Shown: one piece after another, positions 1-6,873 of the stretch
How the letters are laid out: every line of letters begins with the position of its first letter
How positions within the stretch are numbered: position 1 is the stretch's first letter
Assembly: GCA_937858255.1 (NCBI GenBank)
Contig: CALLZQ010000093.1
Coordinates: 1-6,873, forward strand
Direction of reading: 5' to 3'
DNA: 6,873 nt
Source of the DNA: an uncultured Tabrizicola sp.
GTDB lineage: Bacteria; Pseudomonadota; Alphaproteobacteria; Rhodobacterales; Rhodobacteraceae
Position numbers and translations under genes: made by a program
The notes under the pieces: generated by a model
Seen by the model: only the letters and a program-made list of their open reading frames with translations
What the model was told of the DNA's origin: nothing
Database searches by the model: none

Positions 1-1349
1 TCTTCGCCACGGTCGATCATCGCCTGACGGCGCGCCGCCGATTCCTCAATCCGCAGCTTGGGCATGCCGGTGGCCACGGCCTTGGTCATGCCGCCCATCG
101 CCTCGACCTCTTCGATCAGCTTCCAGGCCTCTTCGGCAAGCTGATGGGTCAGCGTCTCGACATAATAGCTGCCCGCCAGCGGATCGACGACATGGGTGAT
201 CCCGGTTTCCTCTTGCAGGATCAACTGGGTATTCCGCGCGATCCGAGCAGAAAATTCGGTCGGCAGGGCAATCGCCTCGTCCAGCGCATTGGTGTGCAGC
301 GATTGCGTCCCCCCCAGCGCCGCCGCCATCGCCTCATAGGCGGTGCGGATGACGTTGTTATAGGGGTCGGCCTCTTGCAAGCTGACGCCCGAGGTCTGGC
401 AATGGGTCCGCAGCATCAGACTGCCCGGTTTCTTCGGGTTGAATTCGCTCATGATCCGGTGCCACAGCAGACGCGCCGCCCGCAGCTTGGCGACCTCCAT
501 GAAGAAATTCATGCCGATGGCAAAAAAGAACGACAGCCGCCCGGCGAATTCATCGACATTCATCCCGCGGTCAATGGCGGCGCGCACATATTCGCGGCCA
601 TCGGCAAGGGTAAAGGCCAGTTCCTGCACAAGGTTCGCGCCCGCCTCCTGCATGTGATAGCCGGAGATCGAGATCGAGTTGAACTTGGGCATCTCTTTCG
701 AGGTGTATTCGATGATGTCGGCGATGATCCGCATCGAGGGCTGGGGCGGATAGATATAGGTGTTCCGCACCATGAATTCTTTCAGGATGTCGTTCTGGAT
801 CGTCCCCGAAAGCTCGGCCCGGGGAACGCCCTGTTCTTCGCCCGTCACGATGAAGTTCGCAAGAATCGGGATCACCGCGCCATTCATCGTCATGGAAACG
901 CTGATCTTTTCCAGCGGAATGCCGTCAAAGAGGATCTTCATGTCCTCGACCGAGTCGATGGCGACACCAGCCTTGCCAACATCACCCACAACGCGCGGGT
1001 GGTCGCTGTCATAGCCCCGATGGGTGGCAAGGTCGAAGGCGACCGAAACCCCCTGCTGCCCGGCGGCAAGCGCCTTGCGATAAAAGGCGTTCGACTCCTC
1101 GGCAGTGGAAAAGCCCGCATATTGCCGGATGGTCCAGGGACGGCCCGCATACATCGTCGCGCGCACGCCCCGGGTAAAGGGGCCAAAGCCGGGCAACCCA
1201 CCGATATGCGGCAGGCTGGCGGTATCCGCCTCGGTATAGAGCGGTTTGACGTCGATGCCTTCCAACGTCTTCCACGTCAGGCTCTCGGGTGCCTTGCCCT
1301 TAAGCTCTTTCGCCGCAAGGGCGGCCCAGTCGTCCAGCGTCTTGCTCAT
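1..1349 (-). CDS. scpA: Methylmalonyl-CoA mutase, large (catalytic) subunit, N-terminal part
   Basis: This cytoplasmic enzyme uses adenosylcobalamin to convert (R)-methylmalonyl-CoA to succinyl-CoA, the last step of propionyl-CoA assimilation. The first 449 residues are visible; family members are about 700 aa, so the C-terminal B12-binding domain lies beyond the window edge. The visible part is the substrate-binding TIM barrel: [17 protein letters not shown] (65-81), [15 protein letters not shown] (102-116), [10 protein letters not shown] (150-159), [20 protein letters not shown] (183-202), SGYHMQEAG (229-237), QTSGVSL (318-324). Tyr77, Arg195, Tyr231 and His232 align with Tyr89, Arg207, Tyr243 and His244 of the Propionibacterium enzyme. 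The Tyr/Arg pair points to methylmalonyl-CoA mutase rather than isobutyryl- or ethylmalonyl-CoA mutase. The start chosen gives MSKTLDDW; in-frame ATGs at 1358 and 1364 are alternatives, and a TAG directly precedes 1364. The gene follows pccA on the same strand with one opposed gene between them. Symbols mcm, mcmA and bhbA are also used. Confidence 0.96.
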   Translation of the reverse strand, partial: MSKTLDDWAALAAKELKGKAPESLTWKTLEGIDVKPLYTEADTASLPHIGGLPGFGPFTRGVRATMYAGRPWTIRQYAGFSTAEESNAFYRKALAAGQQGVSVAFDLATHRGYDSDHPRVVGDVGKAGVAIDSVEDMKILFDGIPLEKISVSMTMNGAVIPILANFIVTGEEQGVPRAELSGTIQNDILKEFMVRNTYIYPPQPSMRIIADIIEYTSKEMPKFNSISISGYHMQEAGANLVQELAFTLADGREYVRAAIDRGMNVDEFAGRLSFFFAIGMNFFMEVAKLRAARLLWHRIMSEFNPKKPGSLMLRTHCQTSGVSLQEADPYNNVIRTAYEAMAAALGGTQSLHTNALDEAIALPTEFSARIARNTQLILQEETGITHVVDPLAGSYYVETLTHQLAEEAWKLIEEVEAMGGMTKAVATGMPKLRIEESAARRQAMIDRGE

Positions 1350-1372
1350 CTTCGTCATCCTCATCTACCCTT
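1347..1372 (-). promoter_or_regulatory. Translation start region of the mutase gene with three in-frame ATGs
   Basis: On the minus strand ATG codons begin at 1364, 1358 and 1349, all in one frame. An AAGGG (1368-1372) lies 3 nt before the first and 9 nt before the second. A GAGG (1359-1362) lies 9 nt before the third. The first is too close to the AAGGG to be favoured. The choice between 1358 and 1349 changes the protein by only three residues. An in-frame TAG immediately upstream of 1364 rules out a longer protein. Confidence 0.5.
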
Positions 1373-1399
1373 GGGTTTCCCGCGGCCCCGCCCTACATT
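1371..1399 (+). promoter_or_regulatory. Candidate promoter of the DUF4174 gene
   Basis: TTGGGT (1371-1376) and TACATT (1394-1399) are separated by 17 bp, the usual sigma-70 spacing. The matches to consensus are only 3 of 6 and 4 of 6. Transcription would begin near 1406, leaving a very short leader that starts at the edge of the ribosome binding site AAAGGGGAG (1405-1413). It lies in the 68 bp between the divergent mutase and DUF4174 start codons. The call is weak. Confidence 0.25.
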
Positions 1400-1417
1400 C
1401 AGACAAAGGGGAGACGC

Positions 1418-1897
1418 ATGAAACCGATCCACGTCTTTGTTCTTGCGGCGCTTTGGCCGCTGGCCGCCGCCGCCCAGACCGGGGCGGAGGCCGTGTCATC
1501 CGAGGCGCCGGGCGCTGACGCCCCTGCCCCCTTTGCGCCGGTTGCCGCCACCGAGGTGACGCTGGACAGCCTGCTCTACCTGCGCCGTCCGGTCGTCGTC
1601 TTTGCCGACTCGCCGAACGATCCCAACTACCTGCGCCAGATGGAACTGCTGGCGCAGAACTACCCCGCCTTGGCCGAGCGCGATGTGATCCTTGTGACCG
1701 ACACCACGCCGAACCCGGCCTCGGAATGGCGGCGCAAACTGCGGCCCCGGGGCTTTGGCCTTGTGCTGATGGACAAGGACCTGAAACCCGTGATCCGCAA
1801 ACCCCTGCCGTGGGAAGTGCGCGAGATCGTGGCCGCCATCGACAAATTCCCCCTGCGCCGCCAAGAGATGCTGGAGCGCAACCCCGCCGGCCGTTAA
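1418..1897 (+). CDS. Exported DUF4174-domain protein
   Basis: This is a 159-aa protein with an N-terminal signal peptide: a hydrophobic stretch FVLAALWPLAAAA (7-19), with likely signal peptidase I cleavage after Ala18 or Ala19. It should therefore be periplasmic. A low-complexity Ala/Pro/Glu linker (about 20-46) leads to the conserved domain (about 47-155). That domain begins LDSLLYLRRPVVVFADS, has VILVTDT (90-96) and FGLVLMDKD (113-121) as core strands, and ends PLPWEVREIVAAIDKFPLRRQEM. This matches my memory of DUF4174, a thioredoxin-like alpha/beta family common in Rhodobacteraceae. No Cys-X-X-Cys is present, so a redox role is not supported, and the function is unknown. The start has an excellent Shine-Dalgarno, AAAGGGGAG, 4 nt before the ATG. 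It is the only plus-strand gene here, divergent from the mutase and convergent with pccA, whose stop is 27 bp away. Confidence 0.88.
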   Translation: MKPIHVFVLAALWPLAAAAQTGAEAVSSEAPGADAPAPFAPVAATEVTLDSLLYLRRPVVVFADSPNDPNYLRQMELLAQNYPALAERDVILVTDTTPNPASEWRRKLRPRGFGLVLMDKDLKPVIRKPLPWEVREIVAAIDKFPLRRQEMLERNPAGR

Positions 1898-1924
1898 GGA
1901 CGGCAGGGGCTGCGCCCCGGCGCC

Positions 1925-3925
<2,001 letters not shown>

Positions 3926-3972
3926 CGGCTCTCTCCCTTCAGTCTGCCCGGGCCGGGGCAAATTGGCATGCG

Positions 3973-4008
3973 AAAAGGCCACCCCGGGCGGCTGCCCGGA
4001 ATGGCCTT
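3973..4008 (-). terminator. Intrinsic terminator after the glycine-zipper lipoprotein gene
   Basis: The hairpin has outer arms AAGGCCA (3975-3981) and TGGCCTT (4002-4008), a 2x2 internal loop (CC/AA), inner arms CCGGGC (3984-3989) and GCCCGG (3994-3999), and a 4-nt loop. On the minus strand it ends in TTTT (3976-3973), two of which pair in the stem. It begins 45 nt past the stop of the lipoprotein gene. The short T-run suggests incomplete termination, so some read-through into pccA is possible. Confidence 0.65.
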
Positions 4009-4053
4009 GGTGTCAGAACGGGGCCGCGCAGGCGCGCGGCGGTATGGATCAGA

Positions 4054-4266
4054 TCAATAACAGGGCGGCAGACCGAAATCGATGCCGCAAGTGGCCGCGC
4101 CAGCCAGCGCACCAAGCGCCCCACCGGCGACCAGGTTTTCATCCGTGGCATCGGCAATCGCCACGCCGGCAATGGCGCCGGCAACGCCACGGCTTTGGGG
4201 GGTGGACAGGCAGCCCGAGAGGGTGCTGACCAAAAGGGTGACCGCGAGAAGCGATTTCTTGAACAT
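4054..4266 (-). CDS. Small glycine-zipper lipoprotein
   Basis: This is a 70-aa predicted lipoprotein. The N-terminus MFKKSLLAVTLLVSTLSGC is a type II signal peptide with lipobox LSGC, giving Cys19 as the lipidated residue after cleavage. The mature part of about 52 residues is rich in Gly and Ala in small-xxx-small spacing (GVAGAIAGVAIAD 27-39 and VAGGALGALAGAATCG 46-61), as in glycine-zipper outer-membrane lipoproteins. Those motifs favour close helix packing or membrane association. A second and third Cys (60 and 69) lie near the C-terminus and could form a disulfide. Residues after the lipid Cys are Leu-Ser, with no Asp at +2, so outer-membrane sorting is plausible if the usual Lol rule applies. 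GAGG lies 9 nt before the ATG. Its own candidate promoter is upstream and a terminator lies downstream, so it looks like a single-gene unit just before pccA. Function unknown. Confidence 0.85.
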   Translation of the reverse strand: MFKKSLLAVTLLVSTLSGCLSTPQSRGVAGAIAGVAIADATDENLVAGGALGALAGAATCGIDFGLPPCY

Positions 4267-4290
4267 GTGATACTGCCTCGGTTCAGGGTT

Positions 4291-4319
4291 ATTATTACGC
4301 CCGAGGATAGACCATCCAA
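4291..4319 (-). promoter_or_regulatory. Candidate sigma-70 promoter for the glycine-zipper lipoprotein gene
   Basis: On the minus strand TTGGAT (4314-4319) and AATAAT (4291-4296) are separated by 17 bp. The -10 matches consensus at 5 of 6 positions and the -35 at 3 of 6. The predicted start near 4284 leaves a leader of about 18 nt that includes the GAGG. Just upstream is a perfect tandem 8-mer (two GGGGAAAA on the plus strand, 4324-4339), which gives short T-tracts on the transcribed side as in an UP element. The AT-rich -10 stands out from the GC-rich surroundings. Confidence 0.45.
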
Positions 4320-4384
4320 AGCCGGGGAAAAGGGGAAAATCCCGCCGTTCACGCCATTGGCAAGTCCTTGCCCATCCACGAAAT

Positions 4385-4413
4385 CCGGTCCGGCGGTGGA
4401 GACGCCGGACCGG
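4385..4413 (-). terminator. Possible terminator hairpin after the 134-aa gene
   Basis: This is a perfect 11-bp stem, CCGGTCCGGCG (4385-4395) with CGCCGGACCGG (4403-4413), and a 7-nt loop. On the minus strand it is followed by ATTTCG, so the T-run is only three bases. It lies 170 nt beyond the stop of the 134-aa gene, with no gene between. It is the strongest hairpin in the gap. The poor T-run leaves open that it is a 3'-end stabiliser or part of a small RNA. Confidence 0.4.
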
Positions 4414-4582
4414 TCAGTCGGGGAAGGGTAGCAAACCTGACCGCCTGCCCCCGGATGAGGGGGGGCCTTGCGGTCACACGCATGCTTGCGGTTCCGCCCG
4501 ACCGTGGCAATTGGCAATTCCGCCGCAACCAAGGGGTGCGCGGCGATCTGCCGGAAGCCAGAGGTGACGGGCGGAAAGACGC

Positions 4583-4987
4583 TCATTCCTCGTCCTCCTC
4601 CCAATCGTCCTCATCGTCCCAGACGGTGTCCTGGGCCTCGGGGGCAAAGACTTCGGGGAAGCTGACCTGCGCCTTTTTGACGTCGATGCGCAAGAGCGCC
4701 TCATATGAGGACGGGTCGAACGGGTCTTCGGCGGCAATGACCTCGCGCCCGAACAGCCATGACAGCCGCCCGGCATCAAGATTGCCGCGTTCAAAGGGTT
4801 CTTCGCCGAAATATTGCCAGAGCGCCTGCATGAAGGCCGCATCGGCCAGACGGTCGGTATGCTTGCGATCCTTGAAACGTTCACGACGGATGAGCTTGGT
4901 CGGCCCTTCCTTGCGGTTCTCGCGGCGGATCGTGAACTGGAAATCGGTGCCGGTCAGGCGGCTGGGGAAACCGCGATGCTTCAGCAT
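4583..4987 (-). CDS. Conserved-looking hypothetical protein with acidic C-terminal tail
   Basis: I do not recognise this 134-aa protein. It has no signal peptide or membrane segment and should be cytoplasmic. The N-terminal third is strongly basic (MLKHRGFPSRLTGTDFQFTI, then several Arg/Lys clusters to about residue 45). The middle (about 46-100) looks folded, with AFMQALWQYFGEEPF (51-65) and RLSWLFGREVI (74-84). The C-terminus ends TVWDDEDDWEEDEE, with 10 of the last 11 residues acidic. Basic head and acidic tail could bind each other or a nucleic-acid or protein partner, but that is only inference. Sensible codon use over the full length and its place in line with the neighbouring minus-strand genes argue that it is real. 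The ribosome site is only a G-run (GGGGGGG ending 4 nt before the ATG), so translation may depend on upstream genes. It lies 87 nt after the 45-aa lipoprotein gene. Confidence 0.8.
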   Translation of the reverse strand: MLKHRGFPSRLTGTDFQFTIRRENRKEGPTKLIRRERFKDRKHTDRLADAAFMQALWQYFGEEPFERGNLDAGRLSWLFGREVIAAEDPFDPSSYEALLRIDVKKAQVSFPEVFAPEAQDTVWDDEDDWEEDEE

Positions 4988-5074
4988 GACGCCCCCCCGG
5001 CCAGCACGGCCACGGCAGAGGCGGAAAGGCAGGCGGGTCCGACCGGCTCTTGCCCGGCGGCCCGCCCGAAGGTC

Positions 5075-5212
5075 TTACTTGTACTTGCCGGGGTAGGTCG
5101 GCTCGGGCGAAACCCGCTCCGCGACATACCCCACTTCCGCTTCTTTTTTGGCGCAGGCAGCCACGAAGGCGACCATGCAGAAAGCCAGCAGAACCTTGGT
5201 GCTCTTAGACAT
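5075..5212 (-). CDS. 45-aa lipoprotein
   Basis: This very short gene encodes 45 residues. It opens MSKSTKVLLAFCMVAFVAAC, a type II signal peptide with lipobox VAAC (17-20), giving Cys20 as the predicted lipidated residue. The mature peptide is only 26 residues: a charged AKKEAEV stretch, then YVAERVSPEPTYPGKYK. The closing TYPGKYK resembles small lipoproteins that I recall from other Rhodobacteraceae, but no function is known to me. The start is well supported by AGGAG (5219-5223) spaced 6 nt from the ATG, one of the best ribosome sites in the window. It lies between the DUF6497-like gene (214 bp upstream) and the 134-aa gene. Length-limited gene callers would miss it. Lys-Lys at +2/+3 of the mature chain contains no inner-membrane retention Asp, so an outer-membrane location is plausible. 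Confidence 0.85.
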   Translation of the reverse strand: MSKSTKVLLAFCMVAFVAACAKKEAEVGYVAERVSPEPTYPGKYK

Positions 5213-5426
5213 CCTCTACTCCTGTATTCTTGGAGGGCTGCCGCCGGAATTGCCCGGAAGTCCAGCCCCCGATGCGAGGCAAAGGCCGCTTGGGTTCGGC
5301 CTGCGGTCAGCATAGTCGAACTCGCGCCCCAATGGTATCTGGCAAAGTGCAAGAACGCGCCCTGTGTCGCCGCTACATCAGGCGCCCGGCGGATTGCCGC
5401 CCATACCGCTACATCTGGTGCATTCA
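5213..5426. other. 214-bp intergenic region with a 16-bp imperfect direct repeat
   Basis: The stretch separates the DUF6497-like gene from the 45-aa lipoprotein gene. It holds CCGCTACATCAGGCGC (5370-5385) and CCGCTACATCTGGTGC (5406-5421), identical at 14 of 16 positions and 36 bp apart start to start. A small GGCGG/CCGCC hairpin lies between them. I found no promoter pair with normal spacing. A frame is open through the region on the minus strand, but its codon use (many GTA, GCA, CCA) does not look like the neighbours. Confidence 0.45.
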
Positions 5427-5798
5427 TCAGAACATCTCCCAGATGCAGGTGCCGTTTTCCAGGCTGTAGGCCTCGAAGAACTGCGTGGCCTCGGGCGCCG
5501 TCGCCCCGAAGACCAACGGACGGTCTGACAGCGAGATCACGATCTGCGCCGGTTGCGGGCCGGTGTTCGGCACCCTTGGCAGGGCATAGGTCTGACACAG
5601 ATGCATCATATCCTCGGCAGCCAGTTCGTAGCCAATCGTGCCCCCCTCGCGCGCGATCTCGGGCGCGAGGAAGCGGAAGCGAAGGGTCAGCCCCTCGGGG
5701 CCCTGCTCGTTCCAGATCACATCCATCAGTGTGACGGGCTGCCCCGAGGGCACCGCGATCAGCGCGCCCTCTGCCTCGGCGGGGGTCGGATCGGTCAT
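5427..5798 (-). CDS. DUF6497-like family protein
   Basis: This is a 123-aa protein without signal peptide or membrane segment. Conserved-looking blocks are LIAVPSGQPVTLMDVIWNE (13-31), GLTLRFRFLAPEIA (36-49), LCQTYALPR (67-75), QIVISLSDRPLVFG (85-98) and the C-terminal TQFFEAYSLENGTCIWEMF. The pattern fits, from memory, a short uncharacterised family found mostly in Rhodobacteraceae (DUF6497). Two cysteines, Cys68 and Cys118, could pair if the protein were exported, but no export signal is seen with this start. No start lies upstream in frame: a TGA is met about 50 nt back with no ATG, GTG or TTG between. The ribosome site is a G-run, weak for this window, and a 16-codon open frame from 5845 ends in an ATGA overlap with this start, so translation may be coupled. 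It lies 74 bp after pccB and is probably co-transcribed with it. Function unknown. Confidence 0.82.
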   Translation of the reverse strand: MTDPTPAEAEGALIAVPSGQPVTLMDVIWNEQGPEGLTLRFRFLAPEIAREGGTIGYELAAEDMMHLCQTYALPRVPNTGPQPAQIVISLSDRPLVFGATAPEATQFFEAYSLENGTCIWEMF

Positions 5799-5872
5799 CG
5801 CCCGCCCCCCGGCCTCTGGGCCTGCGGCCCCTCTGGTCCAGCCATGTCAACACCCCATCCTCCTGTTTCGCG

Positions 5873-6873
5873 TCAGAGGGGGATGTTATCGTGCTTCTTC
5901 CACGGGTTCGCCAGTTTCTTCGTGCGCAGGGCGGCAAAGGCACGGGCCACACGCCGACGGGTCGAATGCGGCATGATCACCTCATCGATAAAGCCCTTTT
6001 CGGCGGCGACGAAGGGGTTGGCGAACCGGTCTTCGTAATCCTTGGTGCGCTGTGCGATCTTGTCCTTGTCGGACAACTCGCTGCGATAAAGGATCTCGGT
6101 CGCCCCCTTGGCGCCCATCACCGCGATTTCCGCCGTCGGCCAGGCATAGTTGAAATCGCCGCGCAGATGTTTGGAGGCCATCACGTCATAGGCGCCGCCA
6201 TAGGCCTTGCGGGTGATGACCGTGACCTTGGGCACCGTCGCCTCGCCATAGGCGAACAAGAGTTTCGCGCCGTGCTTGATCACGCCGCCATATTCCTGGC
6301 TGGTGCCGGGCAGGAAACCGGGCACATCAACGAGCGTCAGGATCGGGATCTCAAACGCATCGCAGAAGCGGACAAACCGCGCGGCCTTGCGGCTGCTGTC
6401 GATGTCAAGGCAACCGGCCAGCACCATCGGCTGATTGGCGACGACGCCAACGGTCTGCCCCTCCATCCGGATAAAGCCGGTGATGATATTGCCAGCATAA
6501 TCACGCTGAATCTCAAAGAAATCGGCCTCATCGGCGATCTTCAGGATCAGTTCCTTCATGTCATAAGGCTGGTTCGGGTTATCGGGGATCAGCGTATCGA
6601 GGCTTTTCTCCACCCGTGCCGGATCGTCAAAGAACGGCCGCACCGGCGCCTTTTCGCGGTTGTTCAGCGGCAGGAAGTCGATCAGGCGACGGGTTTCGGC
6701 AATCGCCTCGACATCGTTTTCAAAGGCGCCATCGGCCACGCTCGATTTGCGGGTATGGGTGCTGGCGCCGCCCAGCTCTTCGGCAGTCACCTGTTCGTTC
6801 GTCACGGTCTTGACCACATCGGGGCCGGTCACGAACATGTAAGAAGTGTCCTTGACCATGAAGATGAAGTCGG
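5873..6873 (-). CDS. pccB: Propionyl-CoA carboxylase beta subunit (carboxyltransferase), C-terminal part
   Basis: This cytoplasmic subunit transfers the carboxyl group from PccA-bound biotin to propionyl-CoA; the holoenzyme is an alpha6-beta6 complex. The last 332 residues are visible. The family is about 510 aa, so roughly 178 N-terminal residues and the promoter lie outside the window. The reading frame enters as [17 protein letters not shown] and covers the end of the N-terminal crotonase-like domain and all of the C-terminal one. Counting from the Met at 6859, blocks include [12 protein letters not shown] (11-22), [18 protein letters not shown] (175-192) and [13 protein letters not shown] (219-231), then the usual C-terminus [11 protein letters not shown]. 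Asp225 (codon 6185-6187) corresponds to Asp422 of the Streptomyces enzyme, the residue linked to propionyl- rather than acetyl-CoA preference. An internal Met at 6859 is not the real start. No defect is seen. Confidence 0.97.
   Translation of the reverse strand, partial: DFIFMVKDTSYMFVTGPDVVKTVTNEQVTAEELGGASTHTRKSSVADGAFENDVEAIAETRRLIDFLPLNNREKAPVRPFFDDPARVEKSLDTLIPDNPNQPYDMKELILKIADEADFFEIQRDYAGNIITGFIRMEGQTVGVVANQPMVLAGCLDIDSSRKAARFVRFCDAFEIPILTLVDVPGFLPGTSQEYGGVIKHGAKLLFAYGEATVPKVTVITRKAYGGAYDVMASKHLRGDFNYAWPTAEIAVMGAKGATEILYRSELSDKDKIAQRTKDYEDRFANPFVAAEKGFIDEVIMPHSTRRRVARAFAALRTKKLANPWKKHDNIPL

Larger units (their letters stand above)
4267..4582. other. 316-bp intergenic region with hairpins, dyad and tandem repeats, no gene seen
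   Basis: I see no convincing coding sequence here. From right to left it holds: a perfect tandem GGCAATT pair (4506-4519); a hairpin GCCCCC/GGGGGC (4447-4452 with 4461-4466, loop 8); an inverted repeat CGGTCAG/CTGACCG (4411-4417 with 4437-4443); an 11-bp hairpin (4385-4413); a dyad GGCAAG-TC-CTTGCC (4359-4372); two GGGGAAAA (4324-4339); and the candidate promoter of the downstream lipoprotein gene. It marks a likely boundary between two transcription units. Confidence 0.6.

Noticed and set aside
144..1421. Long plus-strand open frame (425 aa) opposite the mutase gene
   Set aside because: It is the antisense shadow of a fully recognisable mutase. Its translation is Arg/Gly/His-rich without any known motif, as expected for GC-rich antisense frames.
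1906..1918. GGGGC-TGC-GCCCC hairpin as a terminator between pccA and DUF4174
   Set aside because: The stem is only 5 bp with no T-run on either strand. GC hairpins with TGC/GCA loops are, as I recall, common between genes in this group.
3926..3982. Longer pccA start adding 19 residues
   Set aside because: The added codons lie in the terminator hairpin and leader, and the conserved family N-terminus begins at the Met at 3925 with a good ribosome site.
3939..4604. 221-aa minus-strand frame over the gap and the glycine-zipper gene
   Set aside because: It runs through hairpins, a promoter and a terminator, and overlaps the lipoprotein gene, which has a clear lipobox and start.
5818..5830. GGGCC-TGC-GGCCC hairpin as a terminator after pccB
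   Set aside because: The 5-bp stem has no T-run and is followed closely by the next gene on the same strand, so co-transcription is more likely.
4981..5952. 323-aa minus-strand frame covering the DUF6497-like and 45-aa genes, with a GTG at 5853 well spaced from AGGAGG
   Set aside because: It overlaps the end of pccB and two better-supported genes in another frame. The product is very Arg-rich with no motif.

Overview
The window carries most of a propionyl-CoA to succinyl-CoA locus from a GC-rich alphaproteobacterium. The family is very probably Rhodobacteraceae/Paracoccaceae: the PCC and mutase sequences are of that type, and the small DUF4174, DUF6497-like and lipoprotein genes are typical of the group. 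The genus cannot be told from the sequence.

Nearly everything lies on the minus strand. Read in the direction of transcription (right to left), the order is: pccB, the carboxyltransferase beta subunit of propionyl-CoA carboxylase (C-terminal 332 residues, 5' end outside the window); a 123-aa DUF6497-like protein; a 45-aa lipoprotein; an unrecognised 134-aa protein with a very acidic tail; a 316-bp gap with hairpins and a candidate promoter; a 70-aa glycine-zipper lipoprotein with a good terminator behind it; pccA, the biotin-carrying alpha subunit (666 aa, complete); and the methylmalonyl-CoA mutase large subunit (N-terminal 449 residues, 3' end outside the window). One gene runs the other way: a 159-aa secreted DUF4174 protein lies on the plus strand, between pccA and the mutase gene.

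The three large genes form one pathway. PccA carboxylates its own biotin, PccB moves the carboxyl group to propionyl-CoA to give (S)-methylmalonyl-CoA, and, after epimerisation (gene not in this window), the B12-dependent mutase makes succinyl-CoA for the TCA cycle. In this group the pathway handles propionate, odd-chain fatty acids, branched amino acids and the output of the ethylmalonyl-CoA pathway. Visible active-site residues agree: Tyr/Arg of a true methylmalonyl-CoA mutase, an Asp typical of PCC rather than acetyl-CoA carboxylase, and the EAMKM biotin site.

The less ordinary parts are the four small genes of unknown role between pccB and pccA (two encode lipoproteins, one only 45 aa), the structured gap at 4267-4582, the 47-bp space between a terminator and pccA, and the opposed gene between pccA and the mutase gene, which raises the possibility of a non-contiguous operon. 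I saw no mobile element, CRISPR array, tRNA or rRNA. I found no convincing new defence or mobile system; the best leads are regulatory or small-protein ones.
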